Of a stretch of 64,000 nucleotides of DNA, positions 63,531 through 64,000 are shown piece by piece (the stretch's first letter is position 1; each line of letters opens with the position of its first letter). A program made the position numbers and the translations under genes. The DNA comes from Chryseobacterium sp. 6424 (GTDB lineage: Bacteria; Bacteroidota; Bacteroidia; Flavobacteriales; Weeksellaceae): the NCBI RefSeq assembly GCF_003692615.1, contig NZ_CP023540.1, forward strand, positions 1,798,001 through 1,862,000, written 5' to 3'. Below the pieces are notes generated by a model. It ran no database searches. It saw nothing but the letters and a program-made list of their open reading frames with translations, and was not told where the DNA came from.

Positions 63531-63824
63531 TCAGCTTACTTTGAATGTTTTTTCAATCTGCATCCAGCCAATTCCGTGATGCTGTTCGATCTTTTCGGTT
63601 TGTGTGAAGGCTGTGGCGGGTTGTATTTTTTTTGCTTTATAATAATTTAGGATGTCTGTGTTTTTTGCGATGTTATCCGGCAGCTGTAGTACACCGCCAG
63701 CTTCCAGAACATCAGACACGGAAAGCCCGTTTGCAGCCGAAATGGCAAAAGCATTCATCACACTTCCGGTGTGCTGGATGGCGATGTCTAAAAGTGACTG
63801 GTTATGCAGTACAGTGATTTCCAT
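63531..63824 (-). CDS. LysM-like phage tail protein (tail X type), 97 aa
   Basis: MEITVLHNQSLLDIAIQHTG, LSVSDVLEAGGVLQLPD is a LysM-like repeat as found in tail protein X (gpX) of P2/Mu-like contractile tails. It is followed by an unconserved tail (TQTEKIEQHHGIGW). ATG directly follows the TAA of the upstream coiled-coil gene. Confidence 0.72.
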   Translation of the reverse strand: MEITVLHNQSLLDIAIQHTGSVMNAFAISAANGLSVSDVLEAGGVLQLPDNIAKNTDILNYYKAKKIQPATAFTQTEKIEQHHGIGWMQIEKTFKVS

Positions 63825-64000
63825 TTATGCGATTTTGCCGTTCAGCTGTTTGTACTTTTTCAGTTCCTCGGTAAGTAAGTCGATGCGCTCTTCAAGTTCC
63901 CGGATGGTTTGCTCAGCCTCGTTAAACTTCTTGATCGCAGACTCCAGCCTGGTACCTAAATCATCCACAAGATTTTTGTAATAGCCCAGAAGCTTTTCCG
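63825..64000 (-). CDS. Phage coiled-coil protein, C-terminal part (runs off window)
   Basis: 57 codons plus stop are visible: LGYYKNLVDDLGTRLESAIK, then EQTIRELEERIDLLTEELKK and KYKQLNGKIA. Heptad-like, typical of tail or scaffold-associated small phage proteins. The stop TAA is directly followed by the LysM gene ATG. Confidence 0.6.
   Translation of the reverse strand, partial: EKLLGYYKNLVDDLGTRLESAIKKFNEAEQTIRELEERIDLLTEELKKYKQLNGKIA

Larger units (their letters stand above)
56835..64000. mobile_element. Prophage end, probably Mu-like (transposable), runs off window
   Basis: Minus-strand genes in phage order: coiled-coil protein, LysM tail protein, baseplate J-like, a 161-aa tail protein, collar fibre, large fibre, two small late proteins, then a modification-type cassette. 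The end begins TGTC at 56835 with two spaced AAATGTC(C)-A8/A7 repeats inside it and interrupts a host gene, as expected of transposition without site preference. No integrase is seen in the visible part. Neither transposase MuA nor the other end is in the window, so Mu-like is inference; prophage is well supported. Confidence 0.75.

Overview
The window looks like a chromosome segment of a Flavobacteriia bacterium (Bacteroidota), most like the Chryseobacterium/Kaistella group. Evidence: promoter -7 boxes of the form TAnnTTTG before many genes, two secreted nucleases with type IX secretion (T9SS) C-terminal signals, a short NuoG, a fused PyrE-PyrF, and gene content such as a DUF5606 protein and DUF349 repeats. 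There are no rRNA genes and no CRISPR array. Two tRNA genes are present, Met(CAT) and Ala(GGC).

Layout. (1) 1-8657: accessory DNA that I read as part of an integrative mobilizable element sitting at the 3' end of tRNA-Met. It holds a partial type I restriction-modification methylase (hsdM), an IS5-like insertion sequence, a mobilization module (relaxase, MobC-like protein, small membrane protein), a Toprim primase-like protein, a VapE-like helicase, a small HTH protein and an unknown membrane/coiled-coil protein. No integrase is visible, so the other end must lie left of the window. (2) 8658-21000: housekeeping genes (tRNA-Met, mce, rbfA, ABC permease, aroE, DUF349 protein, ribD, yigZ, zinc protease, GNAT-like protein) plus a tandem pair of secreted endonuclease I genes. 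(3) 21080-34410: a complete 14-gene nuoA-N operon for respiratory complex I, closed by a strong terminator. (4) 34426-56498: housekeeping and stress genes (FUSC, mazG, DUF5606, def, ruvX, sixA-like, serine hydrolase, pyrEF, rsmB-like, asnB, MFS, LLM flavin oxidoreductase, pirin, catalase, symporter, YceI, ABC ATPase, phnA, tRNA-Ala, hisS). (5) 56499-56834: the 3' remnant of an HRDC-domain gene. (6) 56835-64000: one end of a prophage, probably Mu-like (transposable), carrying baseplate, tail-fibre and collar genes and, at the very end, a compact cassette.

The most interesting locus is that terminal cassette (56872-58796): a 42-aa ORF, a compact ABC-type ATPase, a GNAT acyltransferase domain in the -1 frame behind an A9 run that contains the A AAA AAG slippery heptamer, and a formyltransferase-family protein, all with overlapping ends. 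It occupies the place that the mom DNA-modification gene holds in phage Mu. I infer a candidate DNA hypermodification or anti-restriction system. A large nested RNA hairpin lies just upstream of it.

Caution: four genes (pirin, the ABC ATPase at 53.3 kb, the tail collar fibre, and the ATPase-GNAT pair) each appear to miss exactly one base. This pattern could reflect consensus errors, so the frameshift behind the A9 run has at least three explanations: programmed -1 frameshifting, phase variation, or a sequencing error in a gene that is really one fused frame.
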